Positions 10,434-20,766 of a DNA stretch of 64,000 nucleotides are shown piece by piece; within the stretch, counting starts at the first letter, position 1, and each line of letters starts with the position of its first letter. The notes under the pieces are model-generated. The model saw only the letters and a list, made by a program, of their open reading frames with translations, had not been told where the DNA came from and made no database searches. Source of the stretch: Entoloma clypeatum (Eukaryota > Basidiomycota > Agaricomycetes > Agaricales > Entolomataceae); assembly GCA_963565915.1 (NCBI GenBank), contig OY751489.1, positions 496,001 through 560,000 of the forward strand. The letters run 5' to 3'. Position numbers and translations under genes: made by a program.

Positions 10434-13400
10434 ATGGCAAAGGCTCATCCCAATGACTGGGAGAAGAAAATGTAAGTAATAATCATATTGACTCCATCGG
10501 GGCAATCTGACACATGTTTCCATCCATGAAGGGGTCAAACAACAATGGACACTTTTATTGTGGCTAAAGTGAAGCCTCCACCTCCTGTTATGAAGACCGG
10601 GCTCAAGAAATATATGCTCAAGTTAGTTGTTGATGGCGACCTTGTAGGTCTTTTCTTTTTCCCCTTCAAATTTTGGTGCAACTCAAGCTCCTGCTGTTAG
10701 TCTTTCCAAATCATTGAACATGCATCATTTCGGCACTTTTGTTCTTACCTCTGTCCGAAGCTTAAAGAGAGCGATATTCCCAAAAAACCATGCATTGGGA
10801 ATGCTGTCTCAGAGAAAGTTGAAAAGCTCGACGTGATCAACAGAAATCTTGTGGAGGTGAGTTCCCATTTTCTTGTGATTCTTTCATCACTAACCTAAGC
10901 AGAGTGTGCCCTCCCAGATTTCAGTCATCTATGATGGGTGGACAACAAAACGGCGCCGTCTGTACTCATCTATCAGCATCCAATACATCTACTCACCCCC
11001 AAATGATTCTTGCGACTGGAACCTCAAGAGCCATCTCCTCGCTTTCACTCACACAAGGGGTCGATATACTGGCAAAACGATCGGAAAAGAATTAGTGGCT
11101 GTTGCTCAAAAATTCAAGTTCGAGAAAAAGGCAATTGACATCAGTGTAACTGGTCCAGTCTGACGAGCAATTTGTAGCTTGGTTGGCTTGTGGGCGATAA
11201 TGTGCTGGTCAACAATGTTGCGACCCGGTATGTCTGCAAGACTCTTGATCCCCGAGGGAAGGACCTAAAAGCAAAGAAGATATGAGGAAGATTTGTCATT
11301 TATTCTTACTTATCCTGGTGAGCTCTATCTAACAAAGTTAATGCCAGATGCATTGAGCATACAGTCCACCTCATGGCATGTCACTTTGTGAAGGCACTGG
11401 GAATTCCAGCACTTCATGTATCAAAAGTGCAGATTCATGGCGGGATGGCAACAGAGGATATCATTGTGGATTCTGGCAAAGATGCAGATCCTGGCAAAGA
11501 TACAGATCCTGGCAAAGATGGTGGAGATGAGCTGCTTGATGAATATGATGAAGAGCTCAATGTTGACACCAGTATGGAGGTGGAGCCTTCCGCTGAGGAT
11601 GTTGATGCTCTTCGGGCACTATTGGTCACTGACTTTGATGCTGGTGATGTTGTTGGAAAGCTCATGGCATTTGTCAGTCAGCTGCGATCATGTGGCGACA
11701 ATGTACGTGACCATCTTAAACAGTTGTCAGCTTCCATGGGCTGCCCATCCTGGGACATTAAGCTCTGGATTTGAACATGTTGGGGAAGTCTAAGTGACTG
11801 TTTCCATGTCGTTCTTGCTCAGCAGAAGGTATGGTGTCGCATGGTATTCAATACCATTACATGCAACTGACAAACTATTGAATAGGCTATCGACCACTTC
11901 TGCCGCATTGCTGATGATGATCCCGACTTTCCACCACTCATGAATAAGAAAGATGGACTATAGCCTTTCCACTGCTGAATGGGAGATAATTATGCTTGCA
12001 CACGACTCCCTCAACGTGAGCCTCCCTTCTATATTCATGTAGATGTTAGAATTGATTCTCTTAATAGATCCTCACAGGTGCCCATGGTGATCTCTCCATG
12101 CATAAGACTGCAATATGCCACAAGGTATATCCAATCTTGGAGAGGCTTCAATCAGACTGGGAGAATCTTCTCAAGAACTTCAAACATGAACCTGTTCATC
12201 ATGCTCTCAAGGCTGGTCTAAAGAATATGCAGAAGTGGTATTGCAAAACGGATGACACCTCAATTTATTTCATCAGCCACGGCAAGGTTTCTCCCCTCTG
12301 TACGTTTCACTCCAATCTAACAATTGAATTATTAGTACTTGACCCCATGTGCAAGCTCACATACATGGAGGCTGCTTGGGATTCTGAGTATTTTCAAGAT
12401 GCTATTGCCTGGCTTTGCAAAATTGTGAGTTGAATTCCCCCACCCCAAAGCCATTCTCATGTCAGTTACAGTATCTAAAATACTATGCTGCGTTCCAAGC
12501 CAGAAATAAATGTGCGATAAAAACTACACATGTAGACAAGCTGTTGATGGCAGGACAATGTAAGCCTTACTATTTTATTTTATTCTCAATTCGTAAACTG
12601 ATACTACTGTCAAGATAAATCAGCAACAGATGACTGGATGGATTGAATGGTACAACAAAAACTCAAAAAGGCTATAGGGACCCAGCAACCTGACATGAGT
12701 AAGAGTGATCCATTCTCTGAGTTTGATCGCTTCTTCAAATGGGACTGCATCCCGCAGGATGAATGTCCTGATATTGTTTCCTGGTTTGGTGTAAGTCCCT
12801 GGCTTCTTGCTCAGATGTGAACAAAATCTCACATCTATAGCGTAAAATTCACCAAAAAAGCATTTCCTGTTATCCATCTGATGGCTCATGACTATTTGGT
12901 GGTTCTGGGTTCGACATGCCTGGCTGAATGTTCTGTTATGCTTAACAAACCATTCCAAGGTTTGGGCAGAGTATGCAGGAAAGTGGAAAGGCGAAGAGCA
13001 AAGTGATTGCTAAATCTAAGGAATCTACTATAGTACAAGAGATTTATATAGGTACTGACTATAGGCGGTAGCGGATAAGTCAGTACTGCGGAAGGCAGTG
13101 CGCATGAGTAAGGTGACTGCGGAAGGCTATGTACAGTGAGTAAGCTGACTACGGAAAGCGAGTCAGCATGGGAGCGAAGTATACTAAAGGGGATGACGAA
13201 GTAATGTAATGAGTCAGACTGGGAATCGAAGGTTGCTAAAGTAAACATTAGACATAGTAAGTTCGTAAGAGGGCGCTGAGTCGGGCCGATAAGTAAAAGA
13301 TATGACATGGTCCTCATACTGTAGAGTCCGTAACATGTTCTTTCTCAATGTCTGCATGTACAGATGATGCTTGGAGGCGGCAGATGGGTGCTGAAAAGTT

Positions 13401-13540
13401 CGGAGAACTTCAGAGGTTGTGATTGGCATATCATGATGGCCATCTGGAGGCTGTGGAGGAGGCATGGATGGAAATCAAGCCTGATTTTGATTGGGATGCT
13501 GAGGACAAAGATATGGATATGCAAGATATAGGTGAGGAGT
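10434..13540 (+). pseudogene. hAT transposase, broken and LTR-interrupted
   Basis: Pieces in order follow a basidiomycete hAT transposase. TMDTFIVAKVKPPPPV and MKTGLKKYMLKLVVDGD lie at about 10535-10640, then FQIIEHASFRHFCSYL near 10700. ISVIYDGWTTKRR at 10918 holds the catalytic-Asp region, and RCIEHTVHLMACHF at about 11350 the C-x2-H box. SIYFISHG..LVLDPMCKLTYM follows near 12350. The C-terminal dimerisation region spans DYLVVLGSTCLAEC, then resumes after the LTR with SFSMSACTDDAWRRQMGAEKFGELQRL. Several GT-AG introns are visible. A solo LTR splits the gene at 12934-13335, and TGA at 13420-13422 falls where an Arg would fit. No BED finger was recognised at the N-terminus. A left TIR was not found. 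Confidence 0.75.
12934..13335 (-). repeat. Solo LTR of the G1 gypsy family, TSD TGTTC
   Basis: This 402-bp sequence has the same ends (TGTTATGCTTAACA ... TCCGTAACA on +) and the same TATA, GATTTAGCAATCAC and CCTTGG segments as the LTRs of G1 copies. Its U3 differs and matches the LTR piece at 60180-60551, so it belongs to a subfamily. The flanks are TGTTC at 12929-12933 and again at 13336-13340, a perfect 5-bp duplication. Removing LTR plus one TSD restores the hAT dimerisation reading frame (AEC-SFSMSAC). It therefore arose by insertion followed by LTR-LTR recombination. Confidence 0.93.
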
Positions 13541-13574
13541 GATTTTTGTGGTTGTATGATGAAAAATTGAATTT

Positions 13575-13792
13575 TTGGCTCTTGAACCCGGTTCACACCC
13601 AAACTGGACCTGGACCAGGTCACCTGGTGAACCTGAACCCCGGGTCCAGGTCCAGGTTCACAATCTGTCTGGACTGAACCTAAGGTCCAGGTCCAGGTTC
13701 AGCCTCAGAGGGGTCAAACCAAGGTCCAGGTCCAGGTTCAGCCTCAGAGGGGTCAAACCTGGACCGGACCGGACCGTGGCCAGTCTAGTATC
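13575..13792. repeat. GGTCCAGGTCCAGG subterminal repeats, probable hAT right end
   Basis: At least five copies of GGTCCAGGTCCAGGTTCA-like words occur, with a 51-bp unit duplicated in tandem (CAGCCTCAGAGGGGTCAAAC appears twice). They end in GGACCGGACCGGACC followed by GTGGCCAGTCTA at about 13790. Subterminal arrays of this kind are typical transposase-binding regions of hAT elements, and this one sits just past the hAT transposase stop. I found no matching left end. Confidence 0.6.
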
Positions 13793-14279
13793 TGTACCCA
13801 CAGCCCGAGCACCCCAATAAGCCAAAAGTAATATTATGCCAACACATCAGCCCAGCTGTCAGATCAAGTGTCACCTGTTTGTGGGCTGACTCCGCTGGCC
13901 TGTCATCACAGGTTAAATCTCATGTCCGTGCTTATATTATCACAGAAACTTTCCACTGGATGCCCTGATTTTGTTGACGGAGTGCATTGCCTTGCACAAC
14001 CTGGAAATTCGTGGCAAAGGTTGGATATTCTCGTAAAGGCCTGTCTCAGATGGGGTGAATGGCAGCTGCATTGACCAACCAAAAGCAAATGCAACTGGAT
14101 TGGATGAACCAAAAGTACAGTAGTATATAAATCACGCCAAGGACCCATAATCAGTAAACCCAGGCTGGTCATCAAGAACAATCACAAAGTCAATGACTCA
14201 TCTCCACAGCATGCAATAAGACGTACCCAGGTACACAAGTCCCCTTTATGTAGTGTTCCGTAGCTCTCTGTAGTCATGT
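13793..14279. other. No gene; low-complexity spacer before TRIM-like element
   Basis: No open frame here looks coding. The last 60 bases (ACAAGTCCCC ... GTAGCTCTCTGTAG) resemble 19284-19420 and start a GTAGCT/AGCTAC-rich repeat that continues after the TRIM-like insertion at 16132. Joining 14279 to 16132 through the ATGT duplication restores that repeat. Confidence 0.4.
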
Positions 14280-14436
14280 TGGAGAGGTGGGAGCGGTCAG
14301 GCAGGCTCGGAGCAGGGCTCGACGAGGGCAGGGCAAGTCGCAGTATGATAGCAAGTCCTGTGTCTACAACAGCTGGAACGTGCTACATAGTCTACGTCAC
14401 GTGATCGTGTGGAGTCGGGCCAGAGGCCCTACTCCA
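14280..14436 (-). repeat. LTR of TRIM-like element (3' side)
   Basis: This 157-bp repeat is identical to 15975-16131, with TG...CA ends inside an inverted TGGAG/CTCCA pair. It contains CACGTGA-type palindromic sequence (GTCACGTGATC) near position 14397. The left flank ATGT pairs with the right flank of the other LTR. Confidence 0.8.
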
Positions 14437-14448
14437 GGTGGCCCTTTT

Positions 14449-15720
14449 CTATATGGCGACGTCCTCGTCGCCTCTAGGAACACTTGCTTCAAGAAATGCG
14501 GTGAGACGCTGAAGTCCATCCCCTAAGGTCTTGAGAGCTTGTCCAAGGGTGGGGTCGTGGGCCTGATACTGGATGTTTCGTCGAGGGGAAGAGGTGGTAT
14601 GGTGGTGCCGAGTACGACGGCGCGAGGGTTGAGGTAGGGTAGGTGTGTCGTTCGGTTGGTTGTGACGAGATCGGCGGGGCTGAGCCTGGCATCTCCGAGA
14701 GCGATGTCGAAGTGTTGCGAATGGCTCGGACGAGGGGGAACGGAGCACGGAGAGATCGCGTGGAGGTAGTCGTGACGTGGTTGGAAGTGATGTGGCGTCT
14801 GTCGCCCAATCGAGAGGTTCCGGCAGAGATGGGGATGTGGTCATAGGTGCGGGCACAGATACAGGTGGGGACGGGGACGACGGAGGTGCCATGGTTGTGG
14901 TGGAAGGTGGAGGGGCTGCCTTGCTTCCTTCGTTGTACCCTCCTATGTATCCTGTTTGCTGTCCTTCCTCGAACGCGAGGCGCCACACCATCGGTATGTA
15001 GTCGTAAAGGACGGGGTGGTCGTGCGATAGCCGTTCGACGACGGCAAACAGTTCCGGGGCCAGTACCGCTTCTGGTACTCGGACGGGTAGGGGGAAAGAG
15101 GGGCGTGACAGGGGGCTCGCAGGTGCGGACGTGGGGTTCGGTGGACCTGGGAACGAGGACGGCGATGGCGATGGGGACATGGACACGGACGCGGACGTGG
15201 GCGTCAATGGCGGCATGGCTGCAGGGGCCGCAGACGTGGACAGAGACGGTGACGTGGACAGCGGCGACGCGGAGGGTAACAGAGACAGAGAAGGCGACGG
15301 GGGCCTGTCGGCAGACACGGGCGTTGATGTGAGTACAGGCGGGGACGTGGGTGATGCGGCGGGTCTCGTTTCGTCGAGGGCAGTTGCCCTTCCTTCCTCA
15401 TATCCTGCCTTTCTGCCCTCTTCAAAGGCCGCGTCGTACTGCCTCATAACCATCTCCTCGAGCTGGTAGTTATCGAGGTATAGGGCGTGGGAGGGCTCTA
15501 GTCCGGGTGTCGGCGGTGGTATTCTGTCGATGTAGCACTGGACGAGGTGTGGCGGAATCGTGATGCGAGTTCGTGGTGACGTTGACGTGGGTGGCTGTGC
15601 TGTCGGAATGGGTTCGTTACTCGGCGGCTCGGAGAGGGTAATGGCAGGGGCTGTCGGTTCTGTAGATGGGGTCGAGGTATTCTTTTTGTTGGCTTTCTTC
15701 TTATTTGTTCGGGGTGGCAT
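14449..15720 (-). CDS. 423-aa Pro/Ser-rich protein of TRIM-like element
   Basis: An uninterrupted ORF starts at ATG 15720 and fills nearly all the internal region; its stop is 12 bp from the 3' LTR. It has a basic N-terminus (PPRTNKKKANKK), then Pro/Ser/Thr-rich linkers around two short related segments, AAFEEGRKAGYEEGRA (about residues 97-112) and LAFEEGQQTGYIGGYNEG (about 250-267). A basic Arg/His-rich tract (SRRRTRHHHTTSSPRRN, about 363-379) and an amphipathic C-terminal helix (GQALKTLGDGLQRLTAFLE) follow. No CCHC knuckle, protease or enzyme motif is seen. The position and the basic tract would suit a Gag-like nucleic-acid-binding protein, but a captured host gene is equally possible. GC content is higher than in its neighbours. 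Confidence 0.55.
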   Translation of the reverse strand: MPPRTNKKKANKKNTSTPSTEPTAPAITLSEPPSNEPIPTAQPPTSTSPRTRITIPPHLVQCYIDRIPPPTPGLEPSHALYLDNYQLEEMVMRQYDAAFEEGRKAGYEEGRATALDETRPAASPTSPPVLTSTPVSADRPPSPSLSLLPSASPLSTSPSLSTSAAPAAMPPLTPTSASVSMSPSPSPSSFPGPPNPTSAPASPLSRPSFPLPVRVPEAVLAPELFAVVERLSHDHPVLYDYIPMVWRLAFEEGQQTGYIGGYNEGSKAAPPPSTTTMAPPSSPSPPVSVPAPMTTSPSLPEPLDWATDATSLPTTSRLPPRDLSVLRSPSSEPFATLRHRSRRCQAQPRRSRHNQPNDTPTLPQPSRRRTRHHHTTSSPRRNIQYQAHDPTLGQALKTLGDGLQRLTAFLEASVPRGDEDVAI

Positions 15721-15974
15721 AACGGCGTCGCGGCTTGTGACGTGTCAGGGAGTAGTGGGTTCTCGGGTGCAAAAACGGTAACTGTCGCTGTAACGCTGTC
15801 TATTCTTCTCTAGGTTTCGGGTTCTCTACTTCTCCAGTTTTCCGTGTCTCTGTGCGCGGGGATAAAATTCTAAAAAATAAAACGGCGCGGCAAACGGTGC
15901 AAAGGTCGACTGCAGGTGGTTGGCCAAGGTCACGAAAGGTGCGTTAGAGTACGAATCGCACTGTCATCACCACG

Positions 15975-16131
15975 TGGAGAGGTGGGAGCGGTCAGGCAGG
16001 CTCGGAGCAGGGCTCGACGAGGGCAGGGCAAGTCGCAGTATGATAGCAAGTCCTGTGTCTACAACAGCTGGAACGTGCTACATAGTCTACGTCACGTGAT
16101 CGTGTGGAGTCGGGCCAGAGGCCCTACTCCA
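15975..16131 (-). repeat. LTR of TRIM-like element (5' side)
   Basis: This is an exact copy of 14280-14436. Read on the minus strand it is the upstream LTR: CG and then TGGTGATGACAG follow it directly, the right place for a primer-binding site beginning TGG. The right flank is ATGT (16132-16135). Confidence 0.8.
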
Positions 16132-16329
16132 ATGTGCTTATGTACTGTAGTTCTACATAGCCATGTGCTTAGATACCATAGCTCTCTGGACCTCTTGGTA
16201 GAGAGCAGCTACGAGGACTACAAACACTTACAAAAATGCGACCAACTATGAATACAGGTATTACCGTGAGTATCATAATTACTTAATTGTACTACCCCCC
16301 CTCGCGTTTGCGAGTGAGAGGGGGTGTTG
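16132..16329. repeat. GTAGCT-rich dispersed repeat segment
   Basis: Short words such as CATAGCTCTCTGG, TGTAGTTCTACATAG and CAGCTACGAGG are close to those at 14255-14279, 19310-19420, 20690-20740 and 21100-21150. It forms the leader to the minisatellite that follows, as the similar segment does before the array at 19550. Confidence 0.5.
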
Positions 16330-17480
16330 TGGTGGGGGCCTCGCTGCCGCCATCCTCGGTTGGTGCCGTAGGGCACAGGGGGAGCCGTTTTAGGGTGTGA
16401 GGCAGTTGTTGGGGCGTGAGGAAGTCATTGGGCATGTGGGAAGGCCGTAGGGGAGGAGAGGTGGCTGTTGAGGCTGAGAGGAGGCAGTTGGGGGCAAGAG
16501 ATGGCCGTTGGGCATGCAGGGAAGCCGTAGGGGACGAGGGGCAGCCGTTGGAGACAAGAGGCAGCCATTGGAGGCAAGAGGAGGCCGTTGGGGGCGGCAG
16601 GGAGCCGTTGGAGGTGAGAGACGGCCATGGGAGACCAGAGACAGTCGTTGGGCATGCGAGGAAGCCGTAGGGGATGACAGGCAGCCATTGGGGGAGGGAG
16701 GCAGCCGTTGGAGATGAGAGGTGGCCATTGGGGGTGGCAGGGAGCCGTTGGAGGCAAGAGACAGCCATGGGAGACCAGAGACAGTCGTTGGGCACGCGAA
16801 CGCGAGGAAGCCATAGGGGATGACAGGCAGCCATTGGGGGAGGGAGGCAGCCATTGGAGGGTGAGAGGAGGCCGTTGGGCATGTGAGGAGACCGCAGGGG
16901 ATGAGTGGGAGCCATTGGAGACGAGAGATGGCCATTGGGAACGGGAGACGGTCGCTGGGTGCGAGAGGCAGCTGCTGGGCGCGCGAGGAAGCCATAGGGG
17001 ATGAGAGGCAGCCGTTTGGGGCAAGAGACGATTGATGACCATTTGGGGAGGTGGTTGTTGAGCATGCGAGGAGGCTGTTGGGCACGGAAGGGAGGCATTG
17101 GGGACAAGAGGCAGTCATTGGGCATGCGAAGGAGCCGTTGGGGGTGAGAGGCAGCCATAGGGCCGGGGGAAGCTGTTTGGGGGCGTGGGGGAGCCGTTTG
17201 GGACGAGAGGCGGTTGTTGAGCACGCGAGGAGACCATTGGGCATGTGAGGGAGCCATAGGACCAGGGGAGCAGGGAGCCATTTGTAGGGCACGGGGGGAG
17301 CTGTTTGGGATGAGAGGTGGTCGTTGAGTGCATGAGGAGGCCGTTGGGCATGCGAGAAAGCTGTTGGGCAGAAAGGACACAGTTAGGCAAGAAAGGACGC
17401 CGTTGGGTGTGAGTGAAGGCTGTTAGGCACGAGAGAAAGCCATTTGGCAGACGAGGACACCACAGCACGAGAATTGACAA
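16330..17480. repeat. 20-bp minisatellite, array 2, with ~140-bp higher order
   Basis: About 55 variants of a 20-bp unit, GCCGTTGGGCATGCAGGGAA, are joined head to tail. Part of the array is organised in a higher-order block of seven units: the variant GCCATGGGAGACCAGAGACA recurs at 16623 and 16764, and its six neighbours recur in the same order. Because the unit is 20 bp and stop-poor, long open frames of 362, 300 and 205 codons exist in all minus-strand frames. They are artefacts of the repeat. Confidence 0.9.
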
Positions 17481-17562
17481 TGGGGGGCATGAAAGTGGAA
17501 GGGGTGAGGGGGTAGAGAGCAGGGATGATGGCGGTCAGGAACGAAAAACTTACAGTTGACAA
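17481..17562. other. Short spacer between minisatellite and inverted repeat
   Basis: G-rich, unremarkable sequence follows the last minisatellite units. No feature was seen. Confidence 0.4.
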
Positions 17563-18301
17563 CACAGGACAGGATTCAAAATTTAGCCTTTGCAAATGAG
17601 ATTGATAAAGGGTTTGCGAAGTAATAATTTGTAGAGGGGACTTTGGGGGCGAAGAATGAAAATGTTTGACAGATGTGAAACACATGGCAAAACATCGACT
17701 TTGTCGAGGCATTTCTCATCAACTGTGATACTTGAGGAACAAAAAAATTCGACAATGCAAATATTGATCATTCTCACCAGAGAAAGTTGATGGAGAATGA
17801 AGTCCTGAAAAAAATCCTTTTCTGTCTAGCTTTGCTGTTTTGAAATTTTTACTTCTTTGTTCACCAAATTCTTTGTAAAAGTTATGTTTTCTTGAGTGGC
17901 TTCAAAAACTCTTTCAGGCTTGCTATTCTCACAGCGAAGGAATATTTTTGGCAAAAAGAATAAGCATTGCAATAGTTTAATTTTGGCATTGGAAAAGTGC
18001 ATCCCAAAAGGAGAACTTTTGCGATCACTTTCATGCCTGCGAAAAGGGTCGTTTCTGCGAAAGTTTATGAGAAACAACAAGTCTGCGAAAGTTGATGAGA
18101 AATGACCCTTTCGCAGGCACAAAAGTGATCACAAAAGTTCTCCTTTTGGGATGCACTTTTCCAATGCCAAAATTAAACTATTGCAATGCTTATTCTTTTT
18201 GCCAAAAATATTCCTTCACTGTGAGAATAGCAAGCCTGAAAGAGTTTTTGAAGCCACTCAAGAAAACACAACTTTTACAAAGAATTTGGTGAACAAAGAA
18301 G

Positions 18302-19046
18302 CAAGGGGGGTGCGGGACAGGACTAAGAGACTGGGGGTCGAACTTTTTTTTTTCCCGCCAAGTGAACCCCCCCCGCCCTACCCCCACCTTCCTAATATAG
18401 AGTGACATCAGACTCTACACTCAGCAATGGCGACGATGGCTATTTCCTCCCCCACAGCTCTTGCAAGTCCACTGCTTCGGCACAAAGCTATAACCTATAC
18501 AATCCATGTGGAACTAGGAAGAATTCGTCAACCACAAATTCAAATGCATGAAAAAAGACACCACTTGCCCAAACAGTCTCGCACCCCGCCACTCGACATT
18601 GCATTACTTTTTCGCGCTCTTGGATTTCGGTTTCCGTGATTGTTACCCCGCAGATACATGCATTGAGGTTCAGAAGGTGCGCTTTTCTTACTTGGCATGT
18701 CCATCTGCTGACCCCTTCATTCAGGAAACCACCCTGGACAGGGATAATTATCGGCAATGTGGTTGCTGTTGGCACTGTAGGAAAGGAATCAAATTTGCAC
18801 AATATCTTGAATATTCTACTCATTATCCATCTGTCAGACATCGTCAAGGATGTCAGACGACGCCAGAGGGATCCTCAGCCTTCTTCCGCTCTTGTTCCTG
18901 CTTTGATGATGGCTCTGGGATTGCCATTTTAATCTCTATGATGTCATTGCTCCAGGGTGTCAAACTTTTTTTTTCATGGCCTCGGCCCCCCCCCCCCCCC
19001 TACCCCCCCACCTCGGGTGCGGGATTTCCGTCCCGCACCCCCCTTG
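18302..19046. mobile_element. 745-bp MITE, hAT-type, TSD CAAAGAAG
   Basis: The perfect 17-bp terminal inverted repeats CAAGGGGGGTGCGGGAC (18302-18318) and its complement (19030-19046) are bounded by the 8-bp direct duplication CAAAGAAG (18294-18301 and 19047-19054). The uninterrupted site exists in inverse form in the other palindrome arm near 17857 (TACTTCTTTGTTC), which confirms the empty site. Just inside each end are CAAACTTTTTTTTTC/CGAACTTTTTTTTTC and long C-runs in matching order. An open stretch at 18548-18830 is not recognisable. An 8-bp duplication points to the hAT superfamily. There is no transposase. Confidence 0.93.
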
Positions 19047-19220
19047 CAAAGAAGTAAAAATTTCAAAACAGCAAAGCTAGACAGAAAAGGATTTTTTTCA
19101 GGACTTCATTCTCCATCAACTTTCTCTGGTGAGAATGATCAATATTTGCATTGTCAAATTTTTTTGTTCCTCAAGTATCACAGTTGATGAGAAATGCCTC
19201 GACAAAGTCAATATTTTCAT

Positions 19221-20766
19221 CAGGGAAAAGCCACTTGAGTATATAGCCCTACATAAACATGGTAGCCAAGTGTAGCTTCATATACAAGTCCCCATTACAT
19301 AGTGATCAGTAGCTCACAGCCAAGCTACTGTAGCTCTCCATAGCTGTCCATAGCTGCCCATACCTGTCTGTCAAGCTACCATAGCTCATCATAGTAGGAG
19401 TCTACAAGAGCTACCAGTGCAACATATCAATTCATATTTTGGATACTTATCAATACAAGGAATGGATGCTCGAAATCAAATATATTGCTGCAAAATTATT
19501 TACATACAATGGCTACTATACTGTATACTGAGAAGCTAAGGAAGCGTGGATCATGGGGGAGGCCGTTGGGCACAAGTGGACACCATTGGGCACGAGGAGG
19601 GTATGAGAGAGGGCCATTGGGAAAGAGAGAATGCTGTTGGGCGTGAGTGAGGACCATTGGGCACGAGAGGGCCACTGGGCAGAAGTGGTGACGAGAGGAT
19701 GCCATTGGGGGCAGAGGAAGGCCGTTGGGGGTGAGAAGAGGCCGTCGGGCAGAAGGGACACCATTGTGCATGAGGGGCGATCATTGGGAATGATAAAAGT
19801 AGGGGCCGCTGGGACCGAGGGACGGCCGTTGGGCACAGGTGAGGGCCGTTGGGCCCCTCAGGACCTCATTGGGCACCAGGAGACGGCGTTGGGCGCCGTT
19901 CAATATGACGGGTGGTCATTGGGTGCGAGTGGGGCCCGTTTGGCACAAGGGACTGCTGTTGGGCGCGAGTGAGGGCTGTTGGGCACTAGTGGGGGCCGTT
20001 GGGCACGAGGGACCGCTGTTGGGCGCGAGCTGAGGGCGTTGGGGGTGAAGGGATGGCCATTGGTATGAGTGGGGGCCGTTTGGCACGAGGGACGGCCGTT
20101 GGGCACGAGTGAAGGCTGTTGGGCACTAGGGGCGGCCGTTGGGCAAAAGTGGTGATGAGAGGACGCCGTTGGGAATGAGGATGCCGCTGGGCATGAAGGG
20201 ATGCCATTGGGCAGAAGAGATGCCGTTGGGCGTTAACAATGACCGCAGGTCACGAGAAATGGCAGTTGGGCACCAGTGGGGGCACGAGAAGAGGCCGTTG
20301 CGCACAAGAGGATGCCGTTGGGCAGAGGTGGCCGTTGTGTGTGAGTCGAGGTCGTGTTGAGGGAGGGATGGGAGGGACAGAGTGGGGTGAGAGCAAGATC
20401 AATTCTGTAACCGCAGAAACCTGAACGACAAACTTCAACTCAGTGGATTCTGGCGGAGGTTGAAATGACTTCGACAATTTTTGCTCGTTTCGAGCCCAAA
20501 GTAATTGGTTAGCTGCTGTTCAATTTCTTCATGTGTACCATATAGAATAAACCTACATCTCATCCTCTGATGTTGAGTGATCTTGCTAGGAATACTTTTC
20601 TACTAAAAGATATGGAACTTGTATCATGTGCTACTAAAAGCTATGGAGCTTGCACCACATGCTACAGGATACTATCAAGCACTATTCTGATCTACAGACT
20701 GATGGCCACAGCTACCGTAGCTACCGTATCCTGGCTGCAGTGTCTGTAGCCCAAGGCTTTTTCCTG
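19221..20766. mobile_element. Non-autonomous element carrying minisatellite
   Basis: The insert interrupts the right palindrome arm. Its ends CAGGGAAAAGCC (19221-19232) and GGCTTTTTCCTG (20755-20766) are inverted repeats with one mismatch, and CAGGG/CCTG ends suit hAT-type elements. The flanks ATATTTTC and ATATTGCC are a plausible decayed 8-bp duplication. Inside are GTAGCT/AGCTAC palindromic words (19310-19420 and 20700-20740) and the 20-bp minisatellite. The same leader-plus-array arrangement occurs at 14230-17480, suggesting a family of at least two copies. Confidence 0.5.
19550..20360. repeat. 20-bp minisatellite, array 3
   Basis: About 38 degenerate units are built on GGCCGTTGGGCACGAGTGAG, with lengths mostly 19-21 bp and some 26-30 bp where a GAG/GTG triplet run has expanded. 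The core is shared with arrays 1 and 2, but no higher-order order was evident. Confidence 0.87.

Larger units (their letters stand above)
14280..16131 (-). mobile_element. TRIM-like short LTR element with internal ORF
   Basis: Two identical 157-bp direct repeats (14280-14436 and 15975-16131), each starting TGGAG and ending CTCCA, bound a 1,852-bp unit flanked by ATGT (14276-14279 and 16132-16135). On the minus strand the order is LTR; TGGTGATGACAG 2 nt inside it, which could be a tRNA primer site; one 423-aa ORF; purine run AGAAAAGGG; LTR. There is no reverse transcriptase, integrase or protease, so it must be non-autonomous if mobile. The identity of the two repeats indicates recent insertion. 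Terminal repeats this short with a total size under 2 kb fit TRIM or TR-GAG elements. Confidence 0.72.

Noticed and set aside
14643..15469. Plus-strand Gly/Asp-rich frames opposite the TRIM ORF
   Set aside because: They are antisense to the Pro/Ser-rich ORF, and their composition is its complement; the 423-aa frame is longer and has sensible position between the LTRs.
16292..17380. Long minus-strand open frames (362, 300, 205 aa) rich in PNG, PTA and SRAQ
   Set aside because: They are the 20-bp minisatellite read in three frames; there is no start context, domain or intron, and the frames overlap each other completely.
18548..19057. 169-aa frame inside the MITE
   Set aside because: It runs across a poly-T and poly-C tract and the TIR, and shows no transposase motif; chance or decayed remnant.
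19496..20207. Several 60-113-aa open frames in array 3
   Set aside because: Same reason: stop-poor repeat units, not genes.
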